Assembly: GCF_900114565.1 (NCBI RefSeq)
Contig: NZ_FOTM01000024.1
Location: 1 to 59,326 of the forward strand
Direction: 5' to 3'
Origin: Leifsonia sp. CL147
Lineage (GTDB): Bacteria; Actinomycetota; Actinomycetes; Actinomycetales; Microbacteriaceae
DNA: 59,326 bases
Part shown: positions 15,360-24,054 of the stretch, in pieces
Numbering within the stretch: the stretch's first letter is position 1
Layout of the letters: every line of letters starts with the position of its first letter
The notes under the pieces: generated by a model
What the model saw: only the letters and a program-made list of their open reading frames with translations
What the model was told of the DNA's origin: nothing
The model's database searches: none
Translations under genes and position numbers: made by a program

Positions 15360-16289
15360 TCAGCCCTTGACGGACGAGCCCAGGTCGGTCGAGGTGAAGT
15401 AGCGCTGGAACACGATGAACAGCACCACGACCGGGGCTGCCAGCACCACCGCGCCGGAGAGGATGGCGCCGTACGGGTTCGCCGTCGAGCCGGCCACCGT
15501 CGAGATGTAGTTCGCCAGCGAGACGGCCAGCGGCTGCAGGCTCGCCTCCTTCGTGATCAGGAACGGCCAGAGGAACTCGTTCCACGGGCCGATGAAGGTC
15601 AGCAGCAGGACCGTCACGAGAGCGGGCCGGACGAGCGGCAGCGCGACGCGCCACAGCAGCCGGAACTCGCCCGCGCCATCCACCCGTGCAGCGTCGAACA
15701 GCTCGCGCGGGAGCTGCAGGAAGTACTGCCGGAAGATGAGGACGGCCGCCGAGTTGATCGCGAACGGCAGGATCATCCCGAGGTAGTTGTCGGCGAGTCC
15801 GTAGTTGCGGGCGATGAGCACGTACAGCGGGATCATCAGCAGCTGGAACGGGACGGTCTGCACCAGCAGCGCCAGCGCGAAGGTGACGCCGCGTCCCCTC
15901 CACTGCAGCACGGCCAGGGAGTAGCCCGCGAGGACGCCGAACACGACGGTGAACAGCAGCACGCCGCCGGTGAAGATCCCGGAGTTCACCAGCCCGGTGA
16001 GCAGGTTGATGCGGGAGTTGATCTGCACATAGTTGTTCAGGGTCAGGTTCGCGGGGTTGGGGAAGGCTCCGGCGACGGAGGTGTCCGGCGCGTTCTGCAA
16101 CGACCCGACCAGCATGTAGTAGAAGGGGAAGAGGAAGGCGATCGCGCCGATGGTGAGTACGATGCCCTGCAGGATGGCCTGTCCGCGGGTCAGCCGGCGT
16201 GGCGTCCCCAGGTCGCGGCGCCCTCGGCCGGGACGCCGCCCCGGCCGGCGGCCTCCGCCGCGCGGCGTCGTGGTGGTCTCTGCGGTCAT
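15360..16289 (-). CDS. Sugar ABC transporter permease, MalG-like
   Basis: A 309-residue permease with six membrane helices and the EAA loop AARVDGAGEFRLLWRVALPL that contacts the ATPase. The ATG at 16289 overlaps the stop of the MalF-like gene as ATGA and has GGGAGG upstream; an in-frame ATG 13 codons earlier would overlap more. With the adjacent permease and binding protein it forms a carbohydrate (CUT1) importer. No ATPase gene is present in the cluster, so a shared MsiK-type ATPase elsewhere probably energises it. Confidence 0.92.
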   Translation of the reverse strand: MTAETTTTPRGGGRRPGRRPGRGRRDLGTPRRLTRGQAILQGIVLTIGAIAFLFPFYYMLVGSLQNAPDTSVAGAFPNPANLTLNNYVQINSRINLLTGLVNSGIFTGGVLLFTVVFGVLAGYSLAVLQWRGRGVTFALALLVQTVPFQLLMIPLYVLIARNYGLADNYLGMILPFAINSAAVLIFRQYFLQLPRELFDAARVDGAGEFRLLWRVALPLVRPALVTVLLLTFIGPWNEFLWPFLITKEASLQPLAVSLANYISTVAGSTANPYGAILSGAVVLAAPVVVLFIVFQRYFTSTDLGSSVKG

Positions 16290-17263
16290 GATTCGTTCCT
16301 CCCACCGACGAAGCGGTTCTGCAGCCATCCGATGATGAGCACGCCGATCACGAGGAGGACCCCGATGGCGCTGGCGTACCCCGGGTGACCCTGCTGGATG
16401 CCCTGCTGGTAGATCAGCAGCACCGGCGAGGTCGAGCGTCCCTCCGGCCCGCCGCCGCCGGTCAGCAGGTACGGCTCGGTGAACAGGTTGGCCCCGGTGA
16501 TCGTGGCCAGCAGCAGCACCAGCACGGTCGCGGGCCGAACGCCCGGAAGGGTCACGGAGAAGAACTGCCGCACCTTTCCGGCTCCGTCAGTCGCGGCCGA
16601 CTCGTACAGCTCGGTCGGCACGTTCTGGAGCGCGGCCAAGTACAGCAGGATGTAGAACCCCAGGCCTTTCCAGGTGACGTAGATCGCGATCGACGGCATG
16701 GCCAGCGCCGGGTTGGAGAGCCAGCTGGGGCTCGGAGCCAGCGGCCCGAGCAGCTGATTGACGAGTCCGCTCTGCCCGAACAGGAACAGCCAGACCGCGA
16801 TCGTCGCGACACTGGCCGTGACGTACGGCACGTAGTAGCTCACGCGCAGGAACGTCCGGAACCGGACGATGCTGTTGAGCCCGGAGGCCAGCAGCAGGGC
16901 GAGCACCACGGTGAGCGGAACGTTGATGATCAGGAAGATCCCGACGTTCACGAACGACTGCAGCACGGCCGGGTCGCTGAATGCCTGGGTGTAGTTGGCG
17001 AGCCCCACGAACGGCCGGTCGACGTTCGCGCCCGGCGCTGCGAAGAAGTAGTCGAAGAACGACATGTACACCGAGAAGCAGAGCGGGAACGCGAAGATCG
17101 CGATCACGAAGACCAGGTACGGCGCGCTGAACAGCCAGCCCAGTGGGTTGGTTCCCAGGATGCGCTGCACGAGCGGGCGCCGGTGCTGGCGCCCCCTCCC
17201 GGCGGCGGGCGCGGTGCCCGCCGCCGGGCGTGCGGCCGAGGGGCCGCGGACCGAAGTGCTCAT
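16286..17263 (-). CDS. Sugar ABC transporter permease, MalF-like
   Basis: A 325-residue permease with an extended Ala/Pro/Arg-rich N-terminus, six membrane helices and the EAA loop YESAATDGAGKVRQFFSVTLP. It pairs with the MalG-like permease downstream (4-bp overlap) and follows the solute-binding protein by 6 bp. This is the standard CUT1 order: binding protein, MalF, MalG. Confidence 0.92.
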   Translation of the reverse strand: MSTSVRGPSAARPAAGTAPAAGRGRQHRRPLVQRILGTNPLGWLFSAPYLVFVIAIFAFPLCFSVYMSFFDYFFAAPGANVDRPFVGLANYTQAFSDPAVLQSFVNVGIFLIINVPLTVVLALLLASGLNSIVRFRTFLRVSYYVPYVTASVATIAVWLFLFGQSGLVNQLLGPLAPSPSWLSNPALAMPSIAIYVTWKGLGFYILLYLAALQNVPTELYESAATDGAGKVRQFFSVTLPGVRPATVLVLLLATITGANLFTEPYLLTGGGGPEGRSTSPVLLIYQQGIQQGHPGYASAIGVLLVIGVLIIGWLQNRFVGGRNES

Positions 17264-17269
17264 GGCCGG

Positions 17270-18592
17270 CTACTTCTGGGCCTGGAGCCGGTCGATCTTG
17301 TCCGCGGCGGCCTTGAACGCATCCTCGACCGTGCCAGTGCCGTTCACCACCGACTTCGTGTAGGCGTCCCGGAGGGCCTGCATCTGGGCGATCGTGTTGG
17401 TGCCGGTCGGGTCATCGACCGTGCGGGCGCTCTGCGCTCCGAACTCCTTGTACGCGGGATGCGACGAGAAGTACGAGGAGTACGTCGAGGCCAGGTCGGT
17501 GCGGATCGGCATCTGGCCGGTGACATCCAGCAGCTTGCCGTCCTGCGCCTTGCTGGTCGCGAACTTGATCACGTCCCACGCCGTGCCCTGGTTCTTGCAC
17601 GAGGTGTACATGCCGATGTTCTTGGCGTCCGGGAAGGTGTAGGTCTGGTCGGCCGGCTTGCCGTCCTTGGTCGGGACGGGGACGGATCCCCATTGCACCT
17701 TGTTCCCGTAGTACGCGATCGCCCACGGTCCGACGATCGCCATCGCGGACTTTCCGTCGGCGAAGGCATCGCCCTGGTACTGCTCCTTGCCGGCGAGGCC
17801 GTCGCTGTAGATCGTCTTCCAGAAGTTCGCCACGTCGAGCGCGTCAGAGCTGGTGATGGCCGCCTTGCCGTTGTCGATGAAGGTCTTGCCTCCGGTCTGT
17901 GCTGCCAGGAGCGGCAGGTAGTCGAAGTTCACCTGGAAGAACTCGCTGGTCGGCGCCGGGTAGATGGCGTACGGAGCGGCTCCGGAGGACTTGATCTTCT
18001 GCGCGGTCGCCAGGAAGTCGGCGTAGGTCGACAGCTTCGGGTTGGCCGGATCGAGCCCGGCCTTCTGGAAGATCGCCTTGTTGTAGAAGATCATGACGGG
18101 GTTCTGCTTCCACGGCATCTGGTAGTAGTCGCCGTTGGGGGACTTGTACTGCTTGGCCGCATCCCCGCTGCGCGCCTCGATGTAGCCGGCGCCGTCCGAG
18201 AACTTCGACAGGTCGACGAGGCCGCCCTGCTTCTGCCACTGGCCGGTGGCGGCGGGAAGGTTGTTGAACACGAGACAGGGGGTCGTGCCGGCCGTGATCG
18301 CCGCGCCGATGACCTCCTCGGTGCTCTTACCGGCGGGAACCTCCTGTGCCTTGATCTGCTCCTTGGGATGCGCGGAGTTCCAGTCCGCGACCATCGCCTT
18401 GCCCCACTGCACCTCCTGGGTGTTGTTCGAGTACCAGATGGTGATCGGTCCGTGCGCCTTCATGGCGTCGGTGGCGCCCCCGCCGCTTCCGCTGCACGCG
18501 GCGAGCGTTGCGGCGATCAGACCGGCTGTGATGAGGGAGGCGGCGGCTCTGCCCCTTCGCAGGTTCTTCCGCCGCAGGATGTTGTCGTGCAT
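17270..18592 (-). CDS. Sugar ABC transporter solute-binding lipoprotein
   Basis: A 440-residue extracellular binding protein. The signal peptide has a twin-arginine-like basic start and a lipobox (TLAAC, Cys about 33), followed by a Ser/Gly linker. The body has family-1 solute-binding features such as GPITIWYSNNTQEVQWGKAM and PVPTKDGKPADQTYTFP. It delivers oligosaccharides to the two permeases immediately downstream. The 65-bp gap after the LacI gene contains a GCTCGGC/GCCGAGC hairpin (18631-18652) that may adjust or protect the downstream mRNA. Confidence 0.93.
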   Translation of the reverse strand: MHDNILRRKNLRRGRAAASLITAGLIAATLAACSGSGGGATDAMKAHGPITIWYSNNTQEVQWGKAMVADWNSAHPKEQIKAQEVPAGKSTEEVIGAAITAGTTPCLVFNNLPAATGQWQKQGGLVDLSKFSDGAGYIEARSGDAAKQYKSPNGDYYQMPWKQNPVMIFYNKAIFQKAGLDPANPKLSTYADFLATAQKIKSSGAAPYAIYPAPTSEFFQVNFDYLPLLAAQTGGKTFIDNGKAAITSSDALDVANFWKTIYSDGLAGKEQYQGDAFADGKSAMAIVGPWAIAYYGNKVQWGSVPVPTKDGKPADQTYTFPDAKNIGMYTSCKNQGTAWDVIKFATSKAQDGKLLDVTGQMPIRTDLASTYSSYFSSHPAYKEFGAQSARTVDDPTGTNTIAQMQALRDAYTKSVVNGTGTVEDAFKAAADKIDRLQAQK

Positions 18593-18657
18593 GATGTGCC
18601 TTTCGGTGGGCCGTTCGGCCCGGTGGTTCAGCTCGGCGTGGTGCAGCCGAGCGCTGT

Positions 18658-19674
18658 TCAGCCCGCCGGTGGTGCGGTGGATGCTCGCACCATCAGCCGG
18701 GCCGGGGGGAGCGCGACATCGCCCGACTCGCCGTCCTCCACCAGCCGCAGCAGTGCGGTGGCGGCGGCGACTCCCCAGCCGGCCGGGTCGTTGTCGAGCG
18801 TTGTGAGGGACGGGTAGACGAACGACCCGATCTGGGAGCCGTCCAGCCCGGTGATCGAGAGATCGGCCGGCAGGTCGAGCCCTCGTTCGTGCGCGACGCC
18901 CATCCCGGCGATCGCCATCGGGTCGTTCCCGTAGACGATCGCGGTCGGGCGGTCCTCCCTCTCGAGCAGGGCCTTCGTGGCCTCTGCACCCTGCTCGGGA
19001 GAGAAGTCTGTGGGGACGACGAGCGGCGTCAGCCCGGCGGCGTGCGCGATGCGCTCGAAGCGCTCGCGCCGGCGCAGGCCGTGCAGCATCCGCTCGTCGC
19101 CGGAGACGTGGGCGATCCGTCGATGGCCGAGGCCCACCAGATGGGCGACGAGGTCGTCGATGCCCGCGTCGTAGTCGCGGGTGATGACGGGGAACGGGCT
19201 CCCGCCGAGCGGCTCGCCGAGCGACACCGCGAACGAGCCGAGCCGCTCGATCAACGGGATGCGCTCATCCTCGGCGAGCAGGTCGGTGAGGAGGAAGCCG
19301 TCGACGCGCTTGTCGGCGGCGAGCCGCTCGTACGCGCGCTCCTCGGCCGTGCGGTCCGGCACGACGGTCAGGACGAGCACGTTCCCGCGCTCGGAGAGCA
19401 CCGTCTCAACGCCCGCGATGAACGCCGCGAAGAACGGGTCGACCTCGATGGTCCGCGGCTCCCGCCGCAGTACCAGGCCGAGCGCGTAGGCGCGGCGCGT
19501 GGTGAGGCCGCGGGCGCCCGGGTTGGGGGTCCAGCCGAGCGAGCGGGCGGTCTGCAGGATGCGCTCCCGCGTCTCGCTGGCGACCCCGGGCCGTGCGTTC
19601 AGCGTGAGCGAGACGAGGGACTTGCTGACGCCCGCGGCGCGGGCGACATCGTTGATGGTGACGTTGGCGTTCAT
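18658..19674 (-). CDS. LacI-family transcriptional regulator of glycan cluster
   Basis: A 338-residue repressor with an N-terminal LacI helix-turn-helix (VTINDVARAAGVSKSLVSLTLN) and hinge, then a periplasmic-binding-protein-like sensor domain. It lies between a secreted glycan-active protein and the ABC importer genes on the same strand, so it is probably a local regulator that responds to the imported sugar. A 12-bp perfect palindrome of LacI type lies upstream of the first gene of the cluster (21858-21869). Confidence 0.92.
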   Translation of the reverse strand: MNANVTINDVARAAGVSKSLVSLTLNARPGVASETRERILQTARSLGWTPNPGARGLTTRRAYALGLVLRREPRTIEVDPFFAAFIAGVETVLSERGNVLVLTVVPDRTAEERAYERLAADKRVDGFLLTDLLAEDERIPLIERLGSFAVSLGEPLGGSPFPVITRDYDAGIDDLVAHLVGLGHRRIAHVSGDERMLHGLRRRERFERIAHAAGLTPLVVPTDFSPEQGAEATKALLEREDRPTAIVYGNDPMAIAGMGVAHERGLDLPADLSITGLDGSQIGSFVYPSLTTLDNDPAGWGVAAATALLRLVEDGESGDVALPPARLMVRASTAPPAG

Positions 19675-19684
19675 GCGTCCATCC

Positions 19685-21772
19685 TCATCGCGTGCTCGCC
19701 GTCACGAAGCCACCGGGCGGGACGATGACGATGGAGTGGCCGCCGCGGGTCTGGGGCTGGCCGAACTGACGGCCGGTCGAGTCGTAGCTCGTCACCGTGA
19801 CCGGACCCGTCGCGTCGAGCCGCTGGGAGACCGGCAGGTCCGTGGAGTTCACGTAGACGTCGAGCGCGCTGCTCCCGGCAAGGCCCAGGTGGGAGACGAT
19901 CGGCTGCAGGAGCACCGCATCCAGTCGTGCCGTACCGGAGACCCGGGCCGTGACCGCGGTGGCCTGCGCCGGGACGGCGACGGGGAGCGTCTGCGGAAGC
20001 AGGAACACCGGGCTGGGGGCGATGCCCTGTTCGGCCGGCCGGACGTTGTCCGTACCGCCGAGCGGCAGGGCCACCCGTCCTACGGTGGCGGTCCAGGAGG
20101 TGGTGCCTGCGTCGGTCGGGTCCTCCGGCCCGAGATCGGCGATGGGCAGGACGCGCAGGGCAGGATGGCCGGCGGGGAGCTGCAGCGTCACGGACGAGCC
20201 GTCGCCCGCCTGCAGGTAGGCGCCGCCCGACCAGTTGGCCGATCCGGTCCACGCCGAGGGAGGCGTGACCGTCGTGACCGGACCGGTCGTTGTTCCGCTC
20301 TCGGCTTCGACCACGCTGAGCCCGGAGGCCGCGGTCGTGCGGGTGAAGGAGGTCGCTGCGCGCGCGATGGCGGGATGCGCATCCAGCGCGAGCATGCTCA
20401 GCTCGGTGTGGATGACGGACTCGGCGCCGCAATTGCGGTTGACCGTTCCGTCGCCCGCGATGCCGTCGACGCAGACCCCGGTCGCCGGGTCGTAGGCCGG
20501 CACACCGGCCCGGTTCGCACCGAAATACCAGGCGGCCTGGGCGCCGGCGAGGGCAGCGAGCCCCGTGGCGCCGGTCGCATCGGCTGCGGCCACAAGCCCC
20601 TCGAGCCGCGAGTCGACGCCGTAGGCGATCTGGGTGCGATCGGCCGGTGTCGGAGTCCACCCGTTGTCGGGCCCTCCGGTCGCCAGCAGCTGTGCCGTGA
20701 ACTGAGCGAGATCGGTCGTCGCCGCGCGCTGCACGGAGGCATCGCCGAGCACTCCGGAGGCGGCGGTCAGGGCTGCGGGCTCCATCCCGGCCCAGGCGTG
20801 CCAGAACGTCGGCGAGTTCGCCTCAGGAAGGAGCGCGCCGAACGGCCACTGGCCGACTCCGCCGCTCTGCAGCTCCGCGATCCCGGCGGCGTAGTGGGCG
20901 AGCGCGGTCCGTGCCTCGGTGTCGCCGGGTTCGACGGCGGCGTAGGCGCTCAGCCCGAGGACGGCCTCGGCGGTGGCCCCTGCGCTTCCGACGATCAGCC
21001 AGCCGGGAACCGTCACGCCGTTCGCCACCTCGGTTTTCGGATACTGCCCGAGCGACTGGCGCTCGAGAGCCGAGAGCGCCAGGTGCAGCCGGTCGCGGAG
21101 GAACGTCGCGAACCCGGGGTCGGCCGAACGGAAGCCGGCGTATCCCTCGCCCAGCGCCCACACCGTGCGGGCGAGCCAGAACGACTCCGCGGAGTCGGAC
21201 GGGTCGGGCAGCTCCTTCGGGATGGCCGACGGGTTCAGCGTCCCGTCGTGCTGCTGCCAGAGCACGACGTTGCCGGCATTCGGGCCGTCGGAGGTCTGCA
21301 GGTAGGTGAGCGACCGGAGCAGCTGGTAGGCCGTCGTCCGGCTCGATGCAGTGCCGTTCTGCTTCCAGTCGCGCAGGTAGACGACCGCCGCGCGCGAGAT
21401 GTCGTCGGCGTCGTAGGCGCCCTGCGCGTACCAGCCGCGCGCCGGGTCGGTGATCGGACCCCCGCCGACCCGGCGGAAGGTGCCGTCGCTCTGCCGATCG
21501 GCGTAGACCCAGGGCGCGCGGGCGACCGGCTCCTCCGCGGCCCGGTACGTGGTGTGGCCGGCGACGCCGGGGAGTAGGGGCACCTCGTCGAGCAGGAAGT
21601 CCAGGTGGGCGAGGTTGGTCAGCTTCGAGGTGGAGGCGGCGGCGCGCTCACCTGCACTCGCCGCAGCGACTGCAGTCGCGTGCGCGGGGAGGACCGCCGC
21701 CGTCAGGGCGAGAGAGGCGCCCAGGGCAAGGGCGGCCGCGGCCCTCGGCATCGTCTGTACTCGGTTGCGCAT
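19685..21772 (-). CDS. Secreted protein with (alpha/alpha)-toroid-like glycan-active domain
   Basis: A 695-residue exported protein. It has a signal peptide of about 30 residues (ending near AHATAVAA), then a helical-repeat region to about residue 450 with WLARTVWALGEGYAGF, FWHAWAGMEPAAL and WYFGANRAGVPAYDPATG, which resembles six-hairpin glycosidases and lyases. The last 240 residues are beta-rich and could be carbohydrate-binding. I cannot assign a GH family. Being upstream of the LacI gene and importer on the same strand, it probably releases the oligosaccharides they handle. An acid/base pair is not obvious to me. Confidence 0.65.
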   Translation of the reverse strand: MRNRVQTMPRAAAALALGASLALTAAVLPAHATAVAAASAGERAAASTSKLTNLAHLDFLLDEVPLLPGVAGHTTYRAAEEPVARAPWVYADRQSDGTFRRVGGGPITDPARGWYAQGAYDADDISRAAVVYLRDWKQNGTASSRTTAYQLLRSLTYLQTSDGPNAGNVVLWQQHDGTLNPSAIPKELPDPSDSAESFWLARTVWALGEGYAGFRSADPGFATFLRDRLHLALSALERQSLGQYPKTEVANGVTVPGWLIVGSAGATAEAVLGLSAYAAVEPGDTEARTALAHYAAGIAELQSGGVGQWPFGALLPEANSPTFWHAWAGMEPAALTAASGVLGDASVQRAATTDLAQFTAQLLATGGPDNGWTPTPADRTQIAYGVDSRLEGLVAAADATGATGLAALAGAQAAWYFGANRAGVPAYDPATGVCVDGIAGDGTVNRNCGAESVIHTELSMLALDAHPAIARAATSFTRTTAASGLSVVEAESGTTTGPVTTVTPPSAWTGSANWSGGAYLQAGDGSSVTLQLPAGHPALRVLPIADLGPEDPTDAGTTSWTATVGRVALPLGGTDNVRPAEQGIAPSPVFLLPQTLPVAVPAQATAVTARVSGTARLDAVLLQPIVSHLGLAGSSALDVYVNSTDLPVSQRLDATGPVTVTSYDSTGRQFGQPQTRGGHSIVIVPPGGFVTASTR

Positions 21773-21857
21773 CGTTGCGACCCCTCATGCTCGTCGTTCT
21801 CGGTGCCGGCTCGCGGGCTGCCTCGAGGCTTTTCACGCTCAGCCACGAGCTGTCATC

Positions 21858-21869
21858 TAAACCGGTTTA
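21858..21869. promoter_or_regulatory. LacI-type operator palindrome
   Basis: TAAACCGGTTTA is a perfect 12-bp palindrome with the central CG step typical of LacI-family operators, 86 bp upstream of the minus-strand gene starting at 21772. It would control the whole cluster that runs from 21772 to 13235 if this is one transcript. Confidence 0.75.
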
Positions 21870-22025
21870 AAGGACGGTAGGCCTCGATCCCGGAAATGTC
21901 AACGCGAGGGCACGCCCGTCACGTTCGTGCTACTGCCGCGTCTACAGGTACTGACGGGCCTGTGCACCTTCTGGTCACGGATGGTCGTTGTGGTCTCGGT
22001 GTTCGACGTCGACGAAAGAATGCGA

Positions 22026-22415
22026 ATGCGTGTAGCTCGTCTCATAGCGGTCCTGGCTCTGAGCGCCATGTTGGTCGTGACTTCGGCCGCATGCTCATTG
22101 ATTGGAGATCGCCTGGCGCCCCCGGACCCGCCGAATCGGGAACCACAACGAGAGTCGGCGCTGGCATTCCGGGAGTGGCAGCCGGACGTCGAGAAGGTAC
22201 TTTTCACCCGCGGGGGCGATCGGCCGGGGCTCGGTGCGTCCTGGCGTGTCAATGCGGTCGCCACGGTGAGCGGTGTGGAGTACCAGGTGATCATCGGCCC
22301 AGACATCGGGCCGGCTTTCGTCGGCATCGGCGTGCCACCTGAAGCGCCCACCACGACTCCATCTGGCCCGTTGACGGTGACCTATAGCGATGGAACGCGG
22401 GAGGTCATCGGATGA
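22026..22415 (+). CDS. Lipoprotein, immunity candidate, copy 1
   Basis: A 129-residue lipoprotein with signal peptide and lipobox TSAAC, then a small domain with the segment GASWRVNAVATVSGVEYQVI, which could fold as a cystatin-like sheet. It is a paralogue of the lipoprotein at 22651-23046. The ATG at 22026 is the one that aligns with the paralogue's start; an ATG two codons earlier is also possible. A 4-bp overlap joins it to a lipase fragment. By analogy with TilA lipoproteins that protect against the type VII lipase toxin TslA in Staphylococcus aureus, it may neutralise a lipase toxin. That analogy rests on gene order and localisation, not on sequence identity. Confidence 0.65.
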   Translation: MRVARLIAVLALSAMLVVTSAACSLIGDRLAPPDPPNREPQRESALAFREWQPDVEKVLFTRGGDRPGLGASWRVNAVATVSGVEYQVIIGPDIGPAFVGIGVPPEAPTTTPSGPLTVTYSDGTREVIG

Positions 22416-22495
22416 CGGCGTCTCAGGAGTACGTGCATATTGCCAACGAGGCGTACAAAGTTGACCGGTTGAGGCAGGACCTGCGCCTGGGCGCG
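22412..22495 (+). pseudogene. Lipase gene remnant, copy 1 (first ~27 codons)
   Basis: The frame opens MTASQEYVHIANEAYKVDRL, matching MTTAEEYVDIANEAYLVDPL of the second copy, and overlaps the lipoprotein stop by 4 bp in the same way. After about 27 codons the match ends and the frame runs into the upstream region of the second unit. The Ser nucleophile region is missing, so no enzyme can be made. Confidence 0.75.
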
Positions 22496-22650
22496 GGACG
22501 GCCGGGCCACGATCACGCGAATGTCAACAAGCGAGCATGTCCGTCACGTTCGCGCCGATGCCGCGTCCTCGTGTTAGTGAGAGGTCCGTGCGGCTTCCGG
22601 CCACGGATGGTCGTCGTGTCGCGGTGTTCGACATCGAACGAAGGAAGCGA

Positions 22651-23046
22651 ATGCGAATTGCTCGTCTCGTACAAGTCTTGGCGCTGAGCGCCCTGTTGGT
22701 CGTGAGTTCGACGGCCTGCTCGTTGATTGGAGATCGCCTCATGAGTCCGGACCCTTCAAACAAGGAACTGCAGAGAGAAACGGCGGTGGTGTATCGCAAT
22801 GAGTGGCAGCCGGTTGTCGAGAAGATCCGCTTCACACAAGAGGGCGATAGGCCCGGGTTTGGCGCATCTTGGAGCGTCAATGCTGTCGCAACCGTTCTTG
22901 GTGTGGAGTACCAGGTGATAATCGGCCCGGACATCGGTCCAGCATACGTGGGAGGGAGCGATGTCCCGCCGGAGTCGCCCCCCACGACTCCATCTGGCCC
23001 GTTGACGGTGATCTATAGCGACGGGACCACGGAGGTCATCGAATGA
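22651..23046 (+). CDS. Lipoprotein, immunity candidate, copy 2
   Basis: A 131-residue lipoprotein with lipobox SSTAC and a mature domain containing FTQEGDRPGFGASWSVNAVA and VEYQVIIGPDIGPAYVG. The ATG at 22651 has GAAGGAAG upstream. It is a paralogue of copy 1 and overlaps the following lipase gene by 4 bp, which suggests the two proteins are made together. A lipid-anchored protein on the outer face of the membrane is the expected place for immunity against a lipase that attacks membrane lipids. Function is inferred. Confidence 0.68.
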   Translation: MRIARLVQVLALSALLVVSSTACSLIGDRLMSPDPSNKELQRETAVVYRNEWQPVVEKIRFTQEGDRPGFGASWSVNAVATVLGVEYQVIIGPDIGPAYVGGSDVPPESPPTTPSGPLTVIYSDGTTEVIE

Positions 23047-23630
23047 CGACGGCCGAGGAGTACGTGGATATTGCTAATGAGGCCTACTTGGTGGACCCGC
23101 TTCGGCGAGATCCTCCGCTAGCGAAAGGGGAGAATTTCTACGCTGGTAGTGGCGCGAACAAGCAGCGGTATGAAGTGATCGATACCGAGGACAATCCGGT
23201 GAACGGGTTCCAGGCGATGGCAGTCGTCCCGGTTGTGAATGGCGTCCCGGACATGTCGCAGATCATTGTGACGTATGCGGGCACGAACCCGGACCATCGC
23301 GCCGACGTTCTCGCCGACGTCGAGTCGGTCGTGGGCAATCAGCAGGTGATCGGATCACAGATCGACGACGCCGAGCGGTTCGCGGACAGAGTCAGGCGGG
23401 CGAACCCGGGCGCATCGATCACGACGTCAGGGCATTCGCTGGGCGCATTCCTGGCCATGCTGATTGCGGCGGAGCACCGGTGGCACTCGACGACGTTCAA
23501 CGGCCCCGATCCGTGGGAGAGGCTCTCGCCGGAGGCGAAAGCCTGGTTGCAGAGCGAGCTCGCAGCCGGCCACAAGCCCCTGCACAACTACGTCAACGAA
23601 TGGGATCGTGACCTACAGATCTCTCGGTGA
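23043..23630 (+). CDS. Lipase-like alpha/beta hydrolase, C-terminally truncated
   Basis: A 195-residue class-3-lipase-like domain without a signal peptide. It has the oxyanion strand IIVTYAGTNP (74-83), the nucleophile elbow TSGHSLGAF with Ser132, and a candidate catalytic Asp188 in VNEWDRD. The frame ends seven residues later, before any His that could complete the triad, so the enzyme is probably dead. Directly after, a different frame codes for a coiled coil (23608-23943). In the TslA toxins of type VII systems a lipase domain comes first and a helical targeting domain second. A deletion plus frameshift in such a gene would give exactly this arrangement. Confidence 0.65.
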   Translation: MTTAEEYVDIANEAYLVDPLRRDPPLAKGENFYAGSGANKQRYEVIDTEDNPVNGFQAMAVVPVVNGVPDMSQIIVTYAGTNPDHRADVLADVESVVGNQQVIGSQIDDAERFADRVRRANPGASITTSGHSLGAFLAMLIAAEHRWHSTTFNGPDPWERLSPEAKAWLQSELAAGHKPLHNYVNEWDRDLQISR

Positions 23631-23943
23631 GCTCGAGGACGCCCAGGACCAGATTCGAGCGACCGCGCAGCGGCGCATCGAACTCGCGGATGAATACGTC
23701 GCGCACTACCGCTCGCGGATCCACCTGGTTCAGGAGAGCTTCTATGAACTCAGCGCCCGCCAGGGCATCGCGGACGACCCGGGCTTCCGCGCGGAACTCC
23801 AGCGCATCTCCGATCTGACCGACCAAACCGTGCGCTCCGCCGGGCACAGGATCGCCGAGCTCGAAGAGGACTACGAGGCCATGATGCGGCAGCACGCACT
23901 GGAGCGGGACAGCTTCATCGAGGAGCAACGACGAGAGGAGTGA
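23608..23943 (+). CDS. Coiled-coil protein, possibly detached C-terminus of the lipase
   Basis: A 111-residue, highly charged helical protein (ELEDAQDQIRATAQRRIELA to ALERDSFIEEQRREE). The start is uncertain: GTG at 23608 is in frame but lacks a ribosome site and overlaps the lipase end by 23 bp. Two readings fit: a separate small helical partner like the Lap/Tla proteins of type VII toxins, or the helical C-terminal part of the lipase toxin put out of frame by a deletion. No signal peptide or enzyme motif is seen. Confidence 0.5.
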   Translation: MTYRSLGELEDAQDQIRATAQRRIELADEYVAHYRSRIHLVQESFYELSARQGIADDPGFRAELQRISDLTDQTVRSAGHRIAELEEDYEAMMRQHALERDSFIEEQRREE

Positions 23944-24054
23944 ACCGTGGCTCCCGGAATGTCGGCCAGAGACTTGTGAACCCGCCTGCCGGACGACGAG
24001 ACTGGCCGCACCGCAACCGACCACGCCCATCGCCGGGGCTGAAGGAGGACCACT

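Larger units (their letters stand above)
21896..23126 (+). repeat. Imperfect tandem duplication of lipoprotein-lipase unit (about 625 bp)
   Basis: Unit 1 begins at 21896 and unit 2 at 22521. Each holds the same upstream region, a lipoprotein gene and the start of a lipase gene. In unit 1 the lipase stops being similar after about 27 codons (22495), where unit 2's upstream region soon begins. Similarity between units is clear but incomplete, with many base changes and small indels, so the duplication is not recent. Confidence 0.82.

Noticed and set aside
16385-18817. Long plus-strand open frame of about 810 codons
   Set aside because: It is the antisense of the sugar permease and binding-protein genes and shows no folded-domain signs or ribosome site.
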